A stretch of DNA of 64,000 bases from the NCBI GenBank assembly GCA_022478985.1, contig JAKSZP010007884.1:186001-250000 (forward strand), written 5' to 3'. The stretch is from Massospora cicadina (taxonomy: Eukaryota > Entomophthoromycota > Entomophthoromycetes > Entomophthorales > Entomophthoraceae). The notes below the pieces were generated by a model. The model saw nothing but the letters and a program-made list of their open reading frames with translations, made no database searches and was not told the DNA's origin. The position numbers and the translations under genes were made by a program. This document shows, in pieces, positions 23,231-34,852 of this stretch; position 1 is the first letter of the stretch, and each line of letters opens with the position of its first letter.

Positions 23231-23480
23231 TGTGCGATGAGTCTCAGAAGGTACCATCAAGCCTGCAGAGCTTTACTGGTTTTCTCCTTGTGTTTCCTTC
23301 CTTCTTTATATCATCACTAACGTTTATTTAATTGTTGCCATAGCTATAGTATGCATCCTTGTGCCGTGTGATGCTGCTACTAATCGCCACCTGAGCTTTA
23401 TTTACGTGGCTCCCTTGTTAGTGGGTGTCATGATGACCTGAGAGTTATTTTTCCTGACTTAAATAAAAATCTTTTTACTT
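23230..23480 (+). repeat. Decayed direct repeat, left copy, outside element A
   Basis: This stretch can be aligned by eye with 31190-31470 in the same orientation, for example TTTCTCCTTGTGTTTCCTTC against TTTCTCCTTGGGTTGCCTTC, then TTTATTTAATTGTTGCCAT against TTTATTTAACTGTTACCAT. The pair flanks element A at some distance and may be the LTRs of an older element into which A inserted, or a segmental repeat. Confidence 0.4.
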
Positions 23481-23750
23481 GATACTTACTAATCCTATTT
23501 GGGTTATAATAATGGTTCCGCCCTTCTAAACTCCTAGAGTACCAGGATAGGTTTTGGCAGATCTAGCCATCTCATTTTTGTGGGTGGTTTTCTCTGCAGT
23601 CCAGATGGTATCAGGGAGTGCGAGAAGGCTCATGCAGCTCACATAAGATAGCTGACGTGAAGTCCTTGCCTCCCACAAATGCAACCAGTGTTGCAAAGGT
23701 CCCTAAATGCTTTTTGGTTTGCTGCTATATTTGAGAGTTTTCTGAATCCT

Positions 23751-24020
23751 TTATGTTTTCTTTTTAGGATCCTGAAGAGTCCATAATCTTACCTTGTAGC
23801 AAGGGTCTCTTTCACTAACCACTTTTTTATATGATTTTAAAGCCCTAGATGCTTCGTTAAGCTTGATTAGAGCATTAAAATATGATCTTAAATTAGTCAT
23901 ACATGCCACAGGTTCTTCTCTTTCTGTATAGGGATGATCTACCCTGGCTGCCATCTGTGCTCGCCTTACTTGTTTGTTTCTGCCCATTAAGGGAGGCACC
24001 TAGCCTTCAGATTAAGCAAC
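23751..24020 (-). CDS. Possible host exon beside element A
   Basis: The minus-strand frame reads MGRNKQVRRAQMAARVDHP then TNLRSYFNALIKLNEASRAL and SYKKVVSERDPCYK. It looks like soluble helical protein and not like any retroelement domain. After the codons for CYK comes GTAAGA, a good 5' splice donor, so the true coding part may stop near 23793. I do not recognise the family, no partner exon is proven, and the codon use fits neither strongly. Element A starts about 75 bp upstream on this strand, so if this is a gene, A may have broken it. Confidence 0.25.
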
Positions 24021-24095
24021 AAACAATCCAGGAAGAGGCCACCAGTGCCTCACTACCTGTCCTATCAGGTTGTTGGACAAAAGCAAGTCCAAAAT

Positions 24096-24765
24096 TGTGA
24101 GAAGAGTGTTGAGGACGAGGATGACTGTAAAAATGGCCAAAAGACCCTGGCCAATTTGTGGTGGAATTCTTTGAATCGTGGCAAAAGTATAATAGATATT
24201 AGTAAAGCTTGGCCAAATGGTTTGAGTTTAGGTAGCTGGAATATTCTGACTCCTCAAAGGAATCAAGGGAGGTCTTGTGAGGTCCCTCCCCGCCTTACCA
24301 CTAATCTCATTTAAGACACACTGCGAAGACCAGGCCCTTTTATAGGGTTGAGGAGAGTCCAAAAAATGCAGATATTTTCTCACATGGTGATTGGCTCAAA
24401 TCCATAAACATTACCCCATGTGCTTGTCCTACACACTCTTGACCCTCCTTCAGCCTTTCTAATAAAGCGAGGCGAGATTTGAGGGCTTCAATAAGTTGAA
24501 TGACCATAAATACTTATATGGCTTGTCCTAATAATGATTCAATGCATATACCCTTCGAGCCCAAAGGGACCTTTAATTATTAAGCTGTAATATTGTATGA
24601 GGGTTCATTTCTTATCCCCCACGGGTCCAATAAACTTATAAAAAACCTCAACTTTCTAGTTTTTAAGTTTAATTATTTTTATTATCTTCTTTGGATACAT
24701 TCCCCATTTGTTGGAGTTTAGGCCTCAATAGCACCAGCGAGCCTAAAGAATTCTAAAATTCAACA
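24096..24765 (+). repeat. 5' LTR of element A
   Basis: Begins TGTGAGAAGAGTG and ends TTCAACA. It pairs with 29948-30618. It contains candidate poly(A) signals AATAAA at 24461-24466 and 24629-24634, and a TATA-like CATAAATACTTATATGG near 24510. Confidence 0.85.
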
Positions 24766-24767
24766 AG

Positions 24768-24785
24768 TGGTGCTCACTACAGGGG
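24768..24785 (+). other. Primer-binding site of element A
   Basis: TGGTGCTCACTACAGGGG starts 2 nt after the LTR. It is identical to the sites of elements B and C and recognisable in D. The 18 nt fit the tRNA 3' end from position 76 to 59. Confidence 0.75.
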
Positions 24786-24857
24786 CCCTTTTTTTAGTAC
24801 TAGATGGTCCCAACCCGACTACAGGGGCCCTTTACACCACCAAAATCCTGTTTTAAA

Positions 24858-26085
24858 ATGACAAATGCCTCAGAAACCAGACTAGCTTCTTTATAGCAAC
24901 AACTAGCCAGTGCTCTGTCTCGCCTTAAAAGGCTTGAGCAGCACTCTTCCCAAGGCCTTTATGGAGCCACTACCACCATCCACAAACCCCCTTCTAGGGA
25001 TAAGTTTACCCCAGGTGAAGGAAGTGTTGCTTCATTCCTCTTTATATATGAAGTTGCTATGGAAGGGGCAACGGATCACCTTAAAATTAAGTACCTCCTT
25101 CCATTATTGAGTCATGGCGCTCAAGAGATAATGGTTCCACACATGGCCACCCTCAGCACCTGGGTGGAGGTGAAGCAAGCACTAATTGAGAAATTTGGCT
25201 TCTACAAAGTTTAACAGGAAAAAACAGGCCTTTATGTGCCTTACTCTGTTACAAGGTGAATTAATAGCCTTTTTTGCTGGACGCTTTTACATTAAAGCTC
25301 AACTATTATAAGTTGCAGAATGCTACCCTTAGACGATGCTATTGCGGCTATATTGGCTGGCTTGGCGTCTCATCCCTCCTTGGCAATGCACCTCTCTTCT
25401 GTAAAGCGTTCATTTAAAAATGTACGAGATATCAAGGAAGCCTTATTAGAGGTGGCTGATCTTTATGAACTTGACCCTATGCAAGGGTCTCTGAGCCGAG
25501 GAGCTACGCCAACTATTTTAGCCTCTAATACGGCTGCTTCCCTCTGGGAACCTGAATTTATGGAGTTGTCATCACATAATGTTTCTTCTTCCCATAATGA
25601 TAATCAGATGGTAATGACTGTGATGGGGCAATGCTCCCCTTCATCTTCAGCTCCAATAAACAGTTGGTGAAAGCAGTCATTCCTTTTCCTTTCCCATCTT
25701 TTTCTCCAGAGAAGCCTTCTCAAGTGGTTCAAAAGCTTGATTTCAAGTCTAAACACCTTTCTCTGGTGCCAATCACCCCATTAGTAATGGGTTAAATGAC
25801 CAGGGCACAAACGCTAAACCGCCTGTTTCACAAAAACACATAATCACTGAACGACCTAAAGCAGTTATAGAAGAAACATCCCAATCCACGACGCTATCTT
25901 CCTTAACCTCTCAGACAGATAATTCTATTGTGAAACCTTTCTCTATGAGGCAGCACAAACCCCCTACTTTAAAGGTTGAAAATTGAGCTGTAAAATTTCA
26001 ACGCCTCCCCCAAAAGCCAATAAGGTAGAGGAGACCTCAGGAACTATCATGCCAAAAGGGAATTACTGAACCTACCTCACCCCCT
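24858..26085 (+). pseudogene. Element A Gag, broken
   Basis: ATG at 24858 opens MTNASETRLASL, followed by a TAG. Read through breaks, the capsid-like part gives DKFTPGEGSVASFLFIYE, LSTWVEVKQALIEKFG, NRKKQAFMCLTLL and, from 25320, LPLDDAIAAILAGLASHPSL and NVRDIKEALLEV. The same landmarks appear in the capsid regions of elements C and D, so this is retrotransposon Gag. Frameshifts occur near 25205 and 25315. The part behind 25670 is Ser/Pro-rich linker. No zinc knuckle is recognisable, unlike C. Gag would package RNA in the virus-like particle. Confidence 0.65.
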
Positions 26086-26890
26086 GTGGCCTCCCTAACC
26101 TGCATTAATAATCCCTCTGATGACGAATCTGAATGGGGTGGCGAAGATAGAGGTCACTATGTCTTAGGAGCCCCATATGAAGTGGAGATACCCGACAGGT
26201 TAAGCCCTGATAGAGTGGATTGGGCTAGGATCCCCCGCCAAACTTACCTCCGTCAAGTGTTGAGGGATTTTGAGGTCATAGACACTGCCAGTGACGCTAA
26301 CCAGTTTATTGCCACCTTGATCCGCCCAAACCAGTGTGTTCATACCTTGTGGTCTATCCAGGAGAAATACCCTGAGACAGCCAAACGACTTGCCTCTACT
26401 CTCCAACTAAAGCTGGTTCTCGCTCTTTCCCCCAACTTGGGTAGAACTTTAACCAAGGTGGAAGTCATAGTCAATGGAGTGCGGGTAAGGGCTATCCTTG
26501 ACACTGGATACCCAGTTAATGTTGTGTCATCAAAACGCATTAAAAATCAAACTGTCCCCTGACCTTGACTACAATTAAGAATTTGGAACTGCAGGCCCAA
26601 ATAACACCTGGGCCATTGGGGCGTAACTTCTCTGCCCATCCGTTTTGGGAAGCTCATTTTGTCAGCTCCAGAGGTGGCCCTAACTAACAATACCTATGAT
26701 CTACTTATTGGTACCAAGTTCATGCTCGAGTATGAAGGGATTATTAATTTGAATCAGGGTTATCTCTACCTGCTTAACTACGAGGTTCCAGTGATTTTGA
26801 CAAATGAAGAGTCTAATAAAAAGGACAATGTTTGCACAGTCGAGTATCCCTCTTCCGCTTTATCCCTACATTATACCACAGAAGGATGAC
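26086..26890 (+). pseudogene. Element A aspartic protease region
   Basis: An acidic leader (DDESEWGGEDRGHY) is followed by VNGVRVRAILDTGYPVNVVS, with the catalytic DTG at 26500-26508. The second half continues after a stop near 26560: ALTNNTYDLLIGTKFM from about 26677, where LLIGTKF is the usual pattern after the flap. Retropepsins act as dimers and process Gag-Pol. The TGA near 26560 and a frame change separate it from the rest. The catalytic Asp is present, unlike in element B. Confidence 0.7.
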
Positions 26891-26927
26891 ATACAAACAG
26901 TTGCCTCAATCAGTGGACGCCCTCAAA

Positions 26928-27209
26928 GGTATACCTTTCTACTCTTCTGAAGAAGTGACTATCAAGGCTGGGGAACAAAGGGTAGTTGACATGAAGATTA
27001 CCTTGAAAATCCCAGACAACTGCCTCCTGCACCTAATTAGCATTGATGGAATAAGTCCTTTGGAGCCTAGAGTTTTGTCATGCGTGCTAGACCTTGCTTA
27101 TCAACGACCCATCAACCTTCTGTTAGGGAATCTCACCAAGAAGGATATGGTTGTAAAAAAGCATCAGGAGATAGGAAGAGGCATGCTGATTTCTCTTGAG
27201 GAAAGAAAG
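26928..27209 (+). pseudogene. dUTPase-like domain of element A
   Basis: Between protease and RT the frame reads GIPFYSSEEVTIKAGEQRVV, DMKITLKIPDNCLLHLISID, VLDLAYQRPINLLLGNL and VVKKHQEIGRGMLISLEE. The order matches the trimeric dUTPase fold: the motif-1 position (GxDLxA, here GIPFYS), a strand starting 'xIKAGEQ', a strand ending 'IPDNC', the motif-3 position (IDxxYxG, here LDLAYQR) and the motif-4 strand. The PRSG of motif 2 and the Gly-rich motif 5 are not found, so catalysis is doubtful. Equivalent regions lie at the same place in B, C and D. Confidence 0.55.
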
Positions 27210-27385
27210 TAAGTTCACTGTATTGGATGTATGGCGGATATGGGTTTGCCCGCTGACCAGCCATATGTACTCTACCTTCCGTTCATATTTCTGATGATTT
27301 AACCCCAGATGAGCTGGAGAAAGTCCACACCCTGCTTGAGGCATACAGCGACATATTTTCTAAATCTGACACTGACTATGGGCAC

Positions 27386-27900
27386 ATGAAGATTTGGATT
27401 CATATCACTGAAGTTGGTAATGATCGGCCTATTCACTCCAAACCCTACTGCAAATCAAAAGTTGAGGAGCAAAAGATGCGGACGGAGCTCAAACAGCTGT
27501 TAGAGGTTGGGATGTTGGTGCCTTCCCAAAGTCCTTGGTCGTCCCCACTCCTATTGATAAAGAAGAAAAATGGAGGTCATTGGGTAGTTATGGACTACTG
27601 TAAGCTGAAAAACCTCACAAAGAAGTACAGCTACCCTATCCCCCGCATTGATGGCGCTCTGGCCCAACTCTCTGGGTCTAAATTCTTATCTGCAATGTAT
27701 TTGGCTAGCGGGTATTGTCAGATGGACCTTTCTCCACAGTATCAGGAGAAGTGCGCCCTTATCTGCAGAGAGGGTTTGTTCCAACCCACTCGGCTACCTC
27801 AGGGGTTGTGTAATGCGCCTGCTACTTTTCAGCGGGCTATGATCACATTATCCAGGACCTTAAGCTGTGCTGTGTGATTGTCTACCTAAGAAGACATCAC
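27386..27900 (+). pseudogene. Element A reverse transcriptase
   Basis: RT landmarks in order: KVEEQKMRTELKQLLEVGML, SPWSSPLLLIKKKNGGHWVV, DYCKLKNLTKKYSYPIPRID, then SAMYLASGYCQM where motif A normally has SAMDLASGY, so the catalytic Asp is Tyr (TAT at 27698-27700). LPQGLCNAPATFQRAM (motif B) follows. At motif C, after VIVY, one extra base shifts the frame so that the YxDD text is lost near 27883-27897, although a GAC ATC ACA remains out of frame. Both lesions kill the enzyme. Confidence 0.8.
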
Positions 27901-28089
27901 AGTCTTCTCTAAAACATTCAACGAGCATTTCACTCACCTAAAGGAGGTGTTTCAACGTTTGTGGGCATCTAACATCAAACTAAAGTACTCTAAGTGTAAT
28001 TTCTTCCAGAATAGCTGGATTTTCTCTGGCACGCCATCTCTCAAGATGGTATACAGCCTTTACAGGGTAAGGTTGAAGCAATATCCAAG

Positions 28090-28800
28090 ATGCCAATGCA
28101 TAAAACTCTTCGTGACATACAATTCTTCTTGGGATTGATGGGGTATAACCATCAATTTATACCAAAATTCGCCCAACTTAGCAAGCCCCTTGTCCTCCTT
28201 CTGGCTAAGAACACCCCCTTCTATTGGGGCGCTGAACAAAAGGCCGCATTTGAGACTTTGAAGGTGCTATTACAAAAAAGGCTAATAATTCGCCACCCTG
28301 ATTATGACAAGCCCTTCATGTTGTTCACGGATGCCTCTGATTATGCCGTTGGAGCTATCTTGGATCTTTTAGATGAAAATGGGAAGATCATCCCATTTAT
28401 TACTTTAGTAAAATGCTTTCAAAGGCTGAGCGCAATTACAGCGTAACTGAAAAGGAGTTCCTGGATGTATTGCTCGCTGTTAAACACTACCGCCCTTTTC
28501 TATATGGGACATCATTTAAAGTGATTACTGACCACGCCTCATTAAAGTGGTTACAAAATATGTAAGATCCTAATATGCGGTTGGTTTGCTAAGATAAGCT
28601 CCAACATTACAATATGACTATTGAACATCGAGCAGGAACACGCCATATGAATGAAGATGGGTTAAAGCGTCTTCTTGTCCTTCACCTTGACAATAGCAAA
28701 GCTGAGAGGTTGCATGACCTCCTAATAAATCCTGACGCATGGGCTGATGAAGATGAACCCGTACAAAAGATGTTAGTATGACATTCCCCCAACATAAAAG
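28090..28800 (+). pseudogene. Element A RNase H
   Basis: The connection region KTLRDIQFFLGLMGYNHQFI leads to WGAEQKAAFETLKVLL and the RNase H start LFTDASDYAVGAIL near 28321-28362, with the catalytic Asp present. A frameshift near 28410 is followed by SAITA, then ERNYSVTEKEFL in another frame with the conserved Glu, and a histidine-containing tail near 28540-28690. It is broken by shifts and stops but recognisable throughout. Confidence 0.7.
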
Positions 28801-28889
28801 TAGAGAACGGGAAATTATATAAGAAAATAGGAGTGAATTGCTTGCCCTATCTCAGACCATCAAAGCGTATACCCGTGATTTTGGAGTCC

Positions 28890-29515
28890 CATACCCTTCT
28901 AGGGCATAGAAGAGTATGAAAAACCTATGAGTGGATTAAAGAGAGATATTTCTGGGAAGGAATCATGGAGACAATAATTGAAGTGCTGGATGCATGTCTG
29001 ACCTGTAAGAAGCAATCCAACTATAAGACCAGGTATCAGTATCAACCCACTACGCCTCAACAACCCTTTCGCACCATAAGTCTAGATGTGGTAGGCCCTC
29101 TACCTCATACCACTGGTGGAAATTGTTATATCTTGGTTGGTATCAATTATTTTACCAAATGGGTTGAGCCTGTGGATCTTCCTGCTCAAACTGAAAAAGC
29201 CACAACCACGTTCCTTCATCAATATTTATTTTCTCGCCATAGTTGTCCCCAGGTCCTGCTCTGTGACAATGGGAAAAATTTACCTCTCAAGTGGTGAAGA
29301 TGATCGCTGCCTCCATGGGCATGCAACAACTCTTTTCTGCCCCCTACAACCCCTCAACCAATGGTACAGTGGAAAGAGCCAATGAGACACTGGTCTCTAG
29401 CTTACGCAAAATGGCCACTTCTGAACCTCTTCACTGGGATCTTTACCTACCCAATGCTCACATGGCGTACTGCATCAGCTATCACCAGATCCTTAAAATT
29501 TCGCCATTCTGAGTA
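28890..29515 (+). pseudogene. Element A integrase core
   Basis: The zinc-binding start shows HTLLGHRRV then DACLTCKK (HHCC) at about 28890-29010. The DDE core gives ISLDVVGPLPHTTG (first Asp, near 29082), VLLCDNGKN (second Asp, near 29260) and, in a shifted frame, NPSTNGTVERANETL (Glu, near 29350-29390). All three catalytic acids are present. The frame shifts near 29290. The enzyme joins the cDNA ends to the target. It is closest to the integrase of element D. Confidence 0.8.
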
Positions 29516-29593
29516 TTGTATGGGTGAGAACCTTGGGTTCCAGATTTACTAACAAAAGATATCTTCACTGATAAGACTGATACCAAGAAAGCT

Positions 29594-29938
29594 ATGAAGA
29601 AGTTAGACCAGCACATCATACATTTTCAATCAGAAGCGATGACCAACTTAGTGAAGATGGTCACAAAAGAGGGTAAAGCAGCCAACGAGCTCAGGCCTCC
29701 TCTACCTACTTTCCAAATTTCAGACTTGGTGCTATACTCCCATAATTGTATCACTCCCAGAAGTGAGAAGCTCGGGTTTAATTTGGATGGTCCTTTTGTC
29801 ATTACCTATAAGCGAGGGGATAAGTACTCTATAAAATCTTTGGCTACTGGAGTTACCATTAATTGTGTCCATGGCCAATTCTTGTGCCCTTACTCTTTCC
29901 ATAACTATCTTGAAGGGGGTAATGTTATACAATTGTAA
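29594..29938 (+). pseudogene. Element A integrase C-terminal GPY/F-like module
   Basis: An open stretch of 114 codons. After a helical part comes LRPPLPTFQISDLVLY, then KLGFNLDGPFVITYKRGDKY, and the ending VHGQFLCPYSFHNYLEGGN. The GPF and the following pattern match the GPY/F module of Ty3 integrases. No chromodomain follows. The frame ends at TAA just before the 3' LTR, so this is the natural end of Pol. Confidence 0.7.
29908..29922 (+). other. Polypurine tract region of element A
   Basis: CTTGAAGGGGGTAATG near the end of Pol, about 25-35 nt before the 3' LTR. The corresponding purine tract (TTGAAGGGG) lies directly at the LTR border in C and D. In A the spacing is larger, so the exact priming site is uncertain. 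Confidence 0.45.
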
Positions 29939-29947
29939 GTCTGATAT

Positions 29948-30618
29948 TGTGAGAAGAGTGTTGTGGATGAGGATGATTGTAAAACTGGCCAAAAGACCTT
30001 GGCCATTTTTGTGGTGGAATCCTTCAAATTTGGGTAAAAGTCCAATAGCTATTATTAAAACTTGGCCAAATGGTTTGGGTTTAGGTAGCTGGAATATTTT
30101 GAATCCTCAGAGGAATCAAGAGACTCTTCTGAGGTCCCTCCCCTCCTTACCACTAATATCATCTAAGCCACACTGCGGAGACCAGGACCTTTTAAAGGGT
30201 TGGAAAGAATCCCAAAAATGCAGATATTTTCTCACATGGTGATTGGCTCAAATTCATTAAAACATAAACTCATGAGCTTGTCCTACCCACTAACGACCCT
30301 CCATCAGCCTTTCTGATAAAGTGAGGTGAGATTTGAGGGCTTCAATAAGTTAATGCCCATAAATACTTATATGGCTTGTCCTAATAAATGATTAAATGCA
30401 TATGCCCTTCGAGCCCAAAGGGACCTTTAATTATTAAGCTGTAATATTGTATGAGGGTTCATTTCTTATCCCCCACGGGTCCAATAAACTTATAAAAAAC
30501 CTCAACTTTCTAGTTTTTAAGTATATTTATTTTTATTATCTTCTGTGGATACATTCCCCTTTTGTTGGAGTTTAGGCCTCAATAGCACCAGCGAGCCTAA
30601 AAAATCTAAAATCCAACA
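29948..30618 (+). repeat. 3' LTR of element A
   Basis: Begins TGTGAGAAGAGTG and ends ATCCAACA. It aligns along its whole length with 24096-24765. Confidence 0.85.
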
Positions 30619-31189
30619 TGAGTGAAGAAGAGGATTCTGTGCCTATGTTCTAAAGTCAGGTGGGGATGATGCACTTGTTGTTCCTGATTTTCAGCCTCTA
30701 AGTCAACCGCACCACAGGTCATGACACAGATAATTTTCTCTGATGCTCCCCTTTCTGTAGCCATTGCGCTTTCCCTTTTCCATCTCCAGCTACTATGCAG
30801 AAGACCATCCCTTTCCGTGATTTCCTGTGTTATATGCCTCTTGAGTGCAGTAGAGCTACTATGGAAGGTGGAAAATGTTATCATAGTAAGTTCTATTATT
30901 GCAGACTGCAAGTGTCATGGCAATGGCTTGATAAAGTATAAACACAGTAAAGAAAAAAGTGGGTTGAGTATTACAAAAATATAAATTGGTCATATACTGA
31001 CAGCGGTAATCAGAAAAATTACAAAATTGTGCTCTGGTATTAGTTTTAATCTAGGAAAGATTATAAATACCTGATTCACACTGTTAGAGTAGCTTATAAG
31101 CAAATGAAAAAGCCTTATTTGTTGTCAATTTTCCGCAATGTTTTATTTTAATAACCATATTACCTCAAGTCTCTTTTAATTACTTTAAG
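30619..31189. other. Unassigned stretch right of element A
   Basis: It contains modestly GC-rich sequence up to 30920 with open text on both strands (a minus-strand frame up to 30911; a plus-strand run FRDFLCYMPLECSRATMEGG near 30820-30875). I do not recognise either. A GTAAGT at about 30887 could be a splice donor. It may belong with the putative exon left of element A, since the two were adjacent before A inserted. Confidence 0.3.
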
Positions 31190-31470
31190 CTGTTTCCCAG
31201 AAGCCACCTCTTGTAGCCTGCAAATATCTATGACTTTCTCCTTGGGTTGCCTTCTTATTTTGGTTCATCACCAACTTTTATTTAACTGTTACCATAAAAA
31301 GAATAATATAATTCCCCCTAAAATTTGTGTTGCTTACGTTTTTCACCACTAGGGATTTATTGCTCATGGTTCCAATATCAGATGGAGCACTGACACACTA
31401 TGAGTCCCTTCCTAATAGTATGTGGGGCAACCATTATTTAGAAAAGAAAAAAGTTATGTCTTAATAAAAA
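31190..31470 (+). repeat. Decayed direct repeat, right copy
   Basis: Alignable by eye with 23230-23480; see that entry. The two copies lie outside the two ends of element A. Confidence 0.4.
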
Positions 31471-34106
31471 ATCAAAGATTGTTTGATCAGGAAGAGCTTA
31501 AGCTTTAAAGGCCTCAAAAAGGGTTATAGTTATATACAATCAATTACAATAATATTCTTAGGGTGTTTAATAATTTATATAATGGTATAGCCTGGCTCTG
31601 GGAGCAATTCATTACTATATTTAGGATTTCATTTAGCTTTTAACAATATATGAGTTAGTAAAACTGATTTTCTCTGTTGATTTTCAAGTATGATTTTATA
31701 CAAAAAATTTTTAGGATTGTCAAGGTATTGACAACATCTTTAGACCATAAATAACTTTGCATAGAGCATATTTATCTTAAAAAAGATCTTTACAAAATAG
31801 ACGTTGACCACTTGGAAGAACACAGAGGTTTTTACTTATGAAACGGACTTGTTTGGTATGCACCTACTATACAATAAGTATCTTAGACAAAGTTAAGGTC
31901 AGGGTTTCCATCAGATCTATACTAATAAAGTCTAGGTGTTTTATGTAACAACTATTATAATTATTGTTTGATTTCATCAAAAGCGTTAAAGGTAGCTAAA
32001 ATTATGAGTAAACAAACAAAAGTCGGTATAAAAACAAAAGAGTACAAGTTAGCCATAGGCTTCTTAAAAGAAAGAAGCAAAAGTTTACCAGGGGTACAAA
32101 AATTGATCTATTATGTACACTGGATCTGGACATGGATAAAGAGGGTTAGATAATTAATGTTTTACTTAAGAATAGTGTACTTACACTTCTTAAAATGCAT
32201 ATAAGCACAGCTAATCTTTTTAAAGGGGTAACATATAAGAGCTTCTATCTCATAATTATTCAAAGGCTTTACTTGATTTTTTATAGACATAATTAAAAAA
32301 GTTATAGTTACAATAGAGAAAATGATGATATAAACTGTTTATATGAATTACTCAACTTAGAGGAAACTCAGATTGTAGAGTGGCAATATTGTGTTCCAAG
32401 CTAAATGGACATGAATGCTCTCAAACGTAACTAAAAAACTTACTAGCGCCTTTACTTTTGAGTTCAAAAGCAGGTGGTTTCTATGTATCATTATGGTTCA
32501 GAGCAGATGATCAGTAGTTCCTCATCTATGATGTGATCTTGATTTTCTATTAACAGAGATTTAAACTGATTTTTAGTTAACAAAGTTGGAAAAGAAAGAG
32601 AATTTAAGACTTATTTTGATTGTCTATGATGGCAACTTCTAACTGGCATTAGTCCCAATAGCGCCAATGACATAATAGGGAATCTTCTCAAGATCTTCGG
32701 CTTTATGGGATTTATGATCTTTAAAATATATAAGCAGAAAGATATGGTGTACCACATTAAAAATTATAGTAAGTATAAGAGATTTAAATATGGCATTTAT
32801 AAAAAAGCCAATCAGGTATCAGACAGTCTTGACTTGAAATTATACTAAATGAAGCATGTACAATCTTTTATTAAAGAGTGGTTTACCTATAATTTTTTTA
32901 AGTCTTGTCATTATAATCTAAATATGAGGCCTTTAAAAAAGTAAGTATTGAAAAGAGGGAAGTGGCACTGGCTCATTGGACAGGTGGCTTTAGTCCTATT
33001 GAGTAGGAGGGGCAATCATGGGATTGTGCAAATGCTTCTAAGACAAGAAGAGAATCCAGGAATGGTATATTTGTCCTTCTTAGTAAAATAAAACAAGAGT
33101 GAGCCTCTTTATGATAAGTCTTAGTGGAAAGGGTGCCTAAGAAGGTGAAATTCAGATGCTATTTTTTTCTGTTTTTTAAAGTGTGACCTTAAGGAAACAG
33201 AATATAGTGATCATGATCTTAGAGCTATATTTCAGTGAAGGAAAATGGAAAAGTAGCGTCAGATAAAGCAAGCGTCTTGTGTTTCTTGGGTGGTTTAGTT
33301 TACAGTATAATCTGTAATAGCTCTAAGAGAAGTTAGACCAATTGAGCGAGGTAAATATTCACAATTAAGTATTTTAGATAAAATAGACTCTAAAAGGTGA
33401 TGTAAAGACCCTCATAAATCAGAAAGAGAAGAGGCCAAGCTTGGCTATAAATACACTAAGTATGGTGTAGAAATTAATTACAGGAGGCCTATGTTGTTGG
33501 TTATCCACAATAAAGGCAAAATATGTTAAATCGTGCAGGATAAGTAACAAATCGTTTCAGGAGTTTTATAAAAGATTAACAAAATAGGTTCTTAAAAAAG
33601 AAAAGCAAATAAAAACAAGTAATTATAGTGTTAAAAATTCTGTAAGAATTTATCTGAGCCCATATGTAAACGCTGCATGTTAGTGTAAGAAATTATTAAA
33701 ATAGTTCTTTCAGGAACTTTTAAAATTGTATAGTCTTATCTAAAGTTTTAATACAGCCTATCATTGCAATGGAGGTTATATATTATTCATTTATAAAAAT
33801 TAGAACTAATAATAATTAGGAGCAAGAACCATCAATTTAGGTCTTTATATAGTATATTTGAAACTTTATTTTTTCTCAAAAGTGGCTTAACTGTAAGGAT
33901 GAATTTTAAGGGCAAGTGGTAACAAAACTTTAAAGTTTAATGTTGCTTTACCTACACAAAGTATTACATCTTTCTAAAATCAGCATACTTTCATTATCTT
34001 AAATCTTGCAGAATTGAGTATCTTGAGGGGTTTTATAGCATTTTTTATGCCATTGAAAACCATTGGTGTCTTAATATTCAAATAGGGCTCTAACCTACTT
34101 CCTGTT
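31471..34106. other. AT-rich stretch, nothing recognised
   Basis: No coding signal, repeat pair or RNA gene recognised. A short open frame at 31968-32153 is Lys-rich low-complexity text. Confidence 0.5.
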
Positions 34107-34742
34107 TGTCAATTTTTTATAAGACTAAAAAAACATGGAAGATTGTTGCACAGAGGTTAAGCCCACTGATACAACGGAAAGAAAATATGGAGATCGTCAT
34201 TTCTCAAGCAAAGATAGCAAGAGACAAAAAATAGAAGCCAAGTGCTTCTGGGAACACAATCTTTATTCTTATAAAGCAGCTTTGTACTGCCCAACCTAAG
34301 GGATTTATACCCAATATAAATTTTATGCTAAAGAATCCATGGTAGCTTACCAACAAAAAGCGATCCCCTCTCTGTTATCCATTGCTACTATTATCTATCT
34401 TTTTCGCTGCAGTTGCTCCCATAACTTCTACCAAGCAGGTAAACTCACTCACAATTTGCGCAGTGCAATCTCGGTAAAATTGTAACCATATCACCACATT
34501 TCTCAATATTAACCTTTGGCAATTATTTCTCTGACAACCATCAAGAACTTGATAATATAACTACTTTTGATTATCCTTATCTTCTAGTTGCTAGTATCAA
34601 ATTATACCAAGTGGACCCAAACTGCTCCCTGAGTTAACTAGATCCAGCAGATTCCTATGCAATTGTTGACTGCTAATACCAAAGCTAATTGTATCCTATA
34701 TTTGGCTTAATGGGAGGAAACCATCTGGTTAATTTCATAACA
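34107..34742 (-). repeat. 3' LTR of element B
   Basis: On the plus strand it begins TGTCAATTTTTT and ends TTTCATAACA, and it aligns with 41156-41776. A tract TTTACCCCCTCTTAACC follows at 34743, i.e. AAGAGGGGGTAAA immediately upstream of the LTR in element orientation. Confidence 0.8.
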
Positions 34743-34757
34743 TTTACCCCCTCTTAA
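34743..34757 (-). other. Polypurine tract of element B
   Basis: On the minus strand AAGAGGGGGTAAA directly abuts the 3' LTR, the position of the plus-strand priming site. Confidence 0.65.
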
Positions 34758-34852
34758 CCAGATGGTGTTCCTCTGATGGTGTATGGGCCGTCCAGGTGTT
34801 TTGGTTACTGTTTTTAGGGTTGGAGGAACTTAGCATGCACTTGGCTGATAAG

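Larger units (their letters stand above)
24096..30618 (+). mobile_element. Full-length Ty3/gypsy element A with a dUTPase-like insert
   Basis: A 6.5 kb element with two LTRs of about 670 bp, an 18-nt primer site, Gag, protease, dUTPase-like region, RT, RNase H, integrase, GPY/F-like end and a purine tract before the 3' LTR. The LTRs differ at many sites, roughly a tenth by eye, so the insertion is old. No 5-bp target duplication is visible (left flank AAAAT, right flank TGAGT), which suggests decay or recombination. The RT has lost a catalytic residue. It is close to element D in Gag and Pol. Confidence 0.88.

Noticed and set aside
24073..24092. TTGGAC/GTCCAA inverted repeat just before element A as a transposon end
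   Set aside because: Only a 6-bp stem, not shared with the other flank; likely chance.
30887..30906. GTAAGTTCTATTATTGCAG looks like a complete 19-nt intron
   Set aside because: Donor and acceptor consensus are both good, but 19 nt is too short for spliceosomal splicing and no gene is identified around it. The donor alone may be real.
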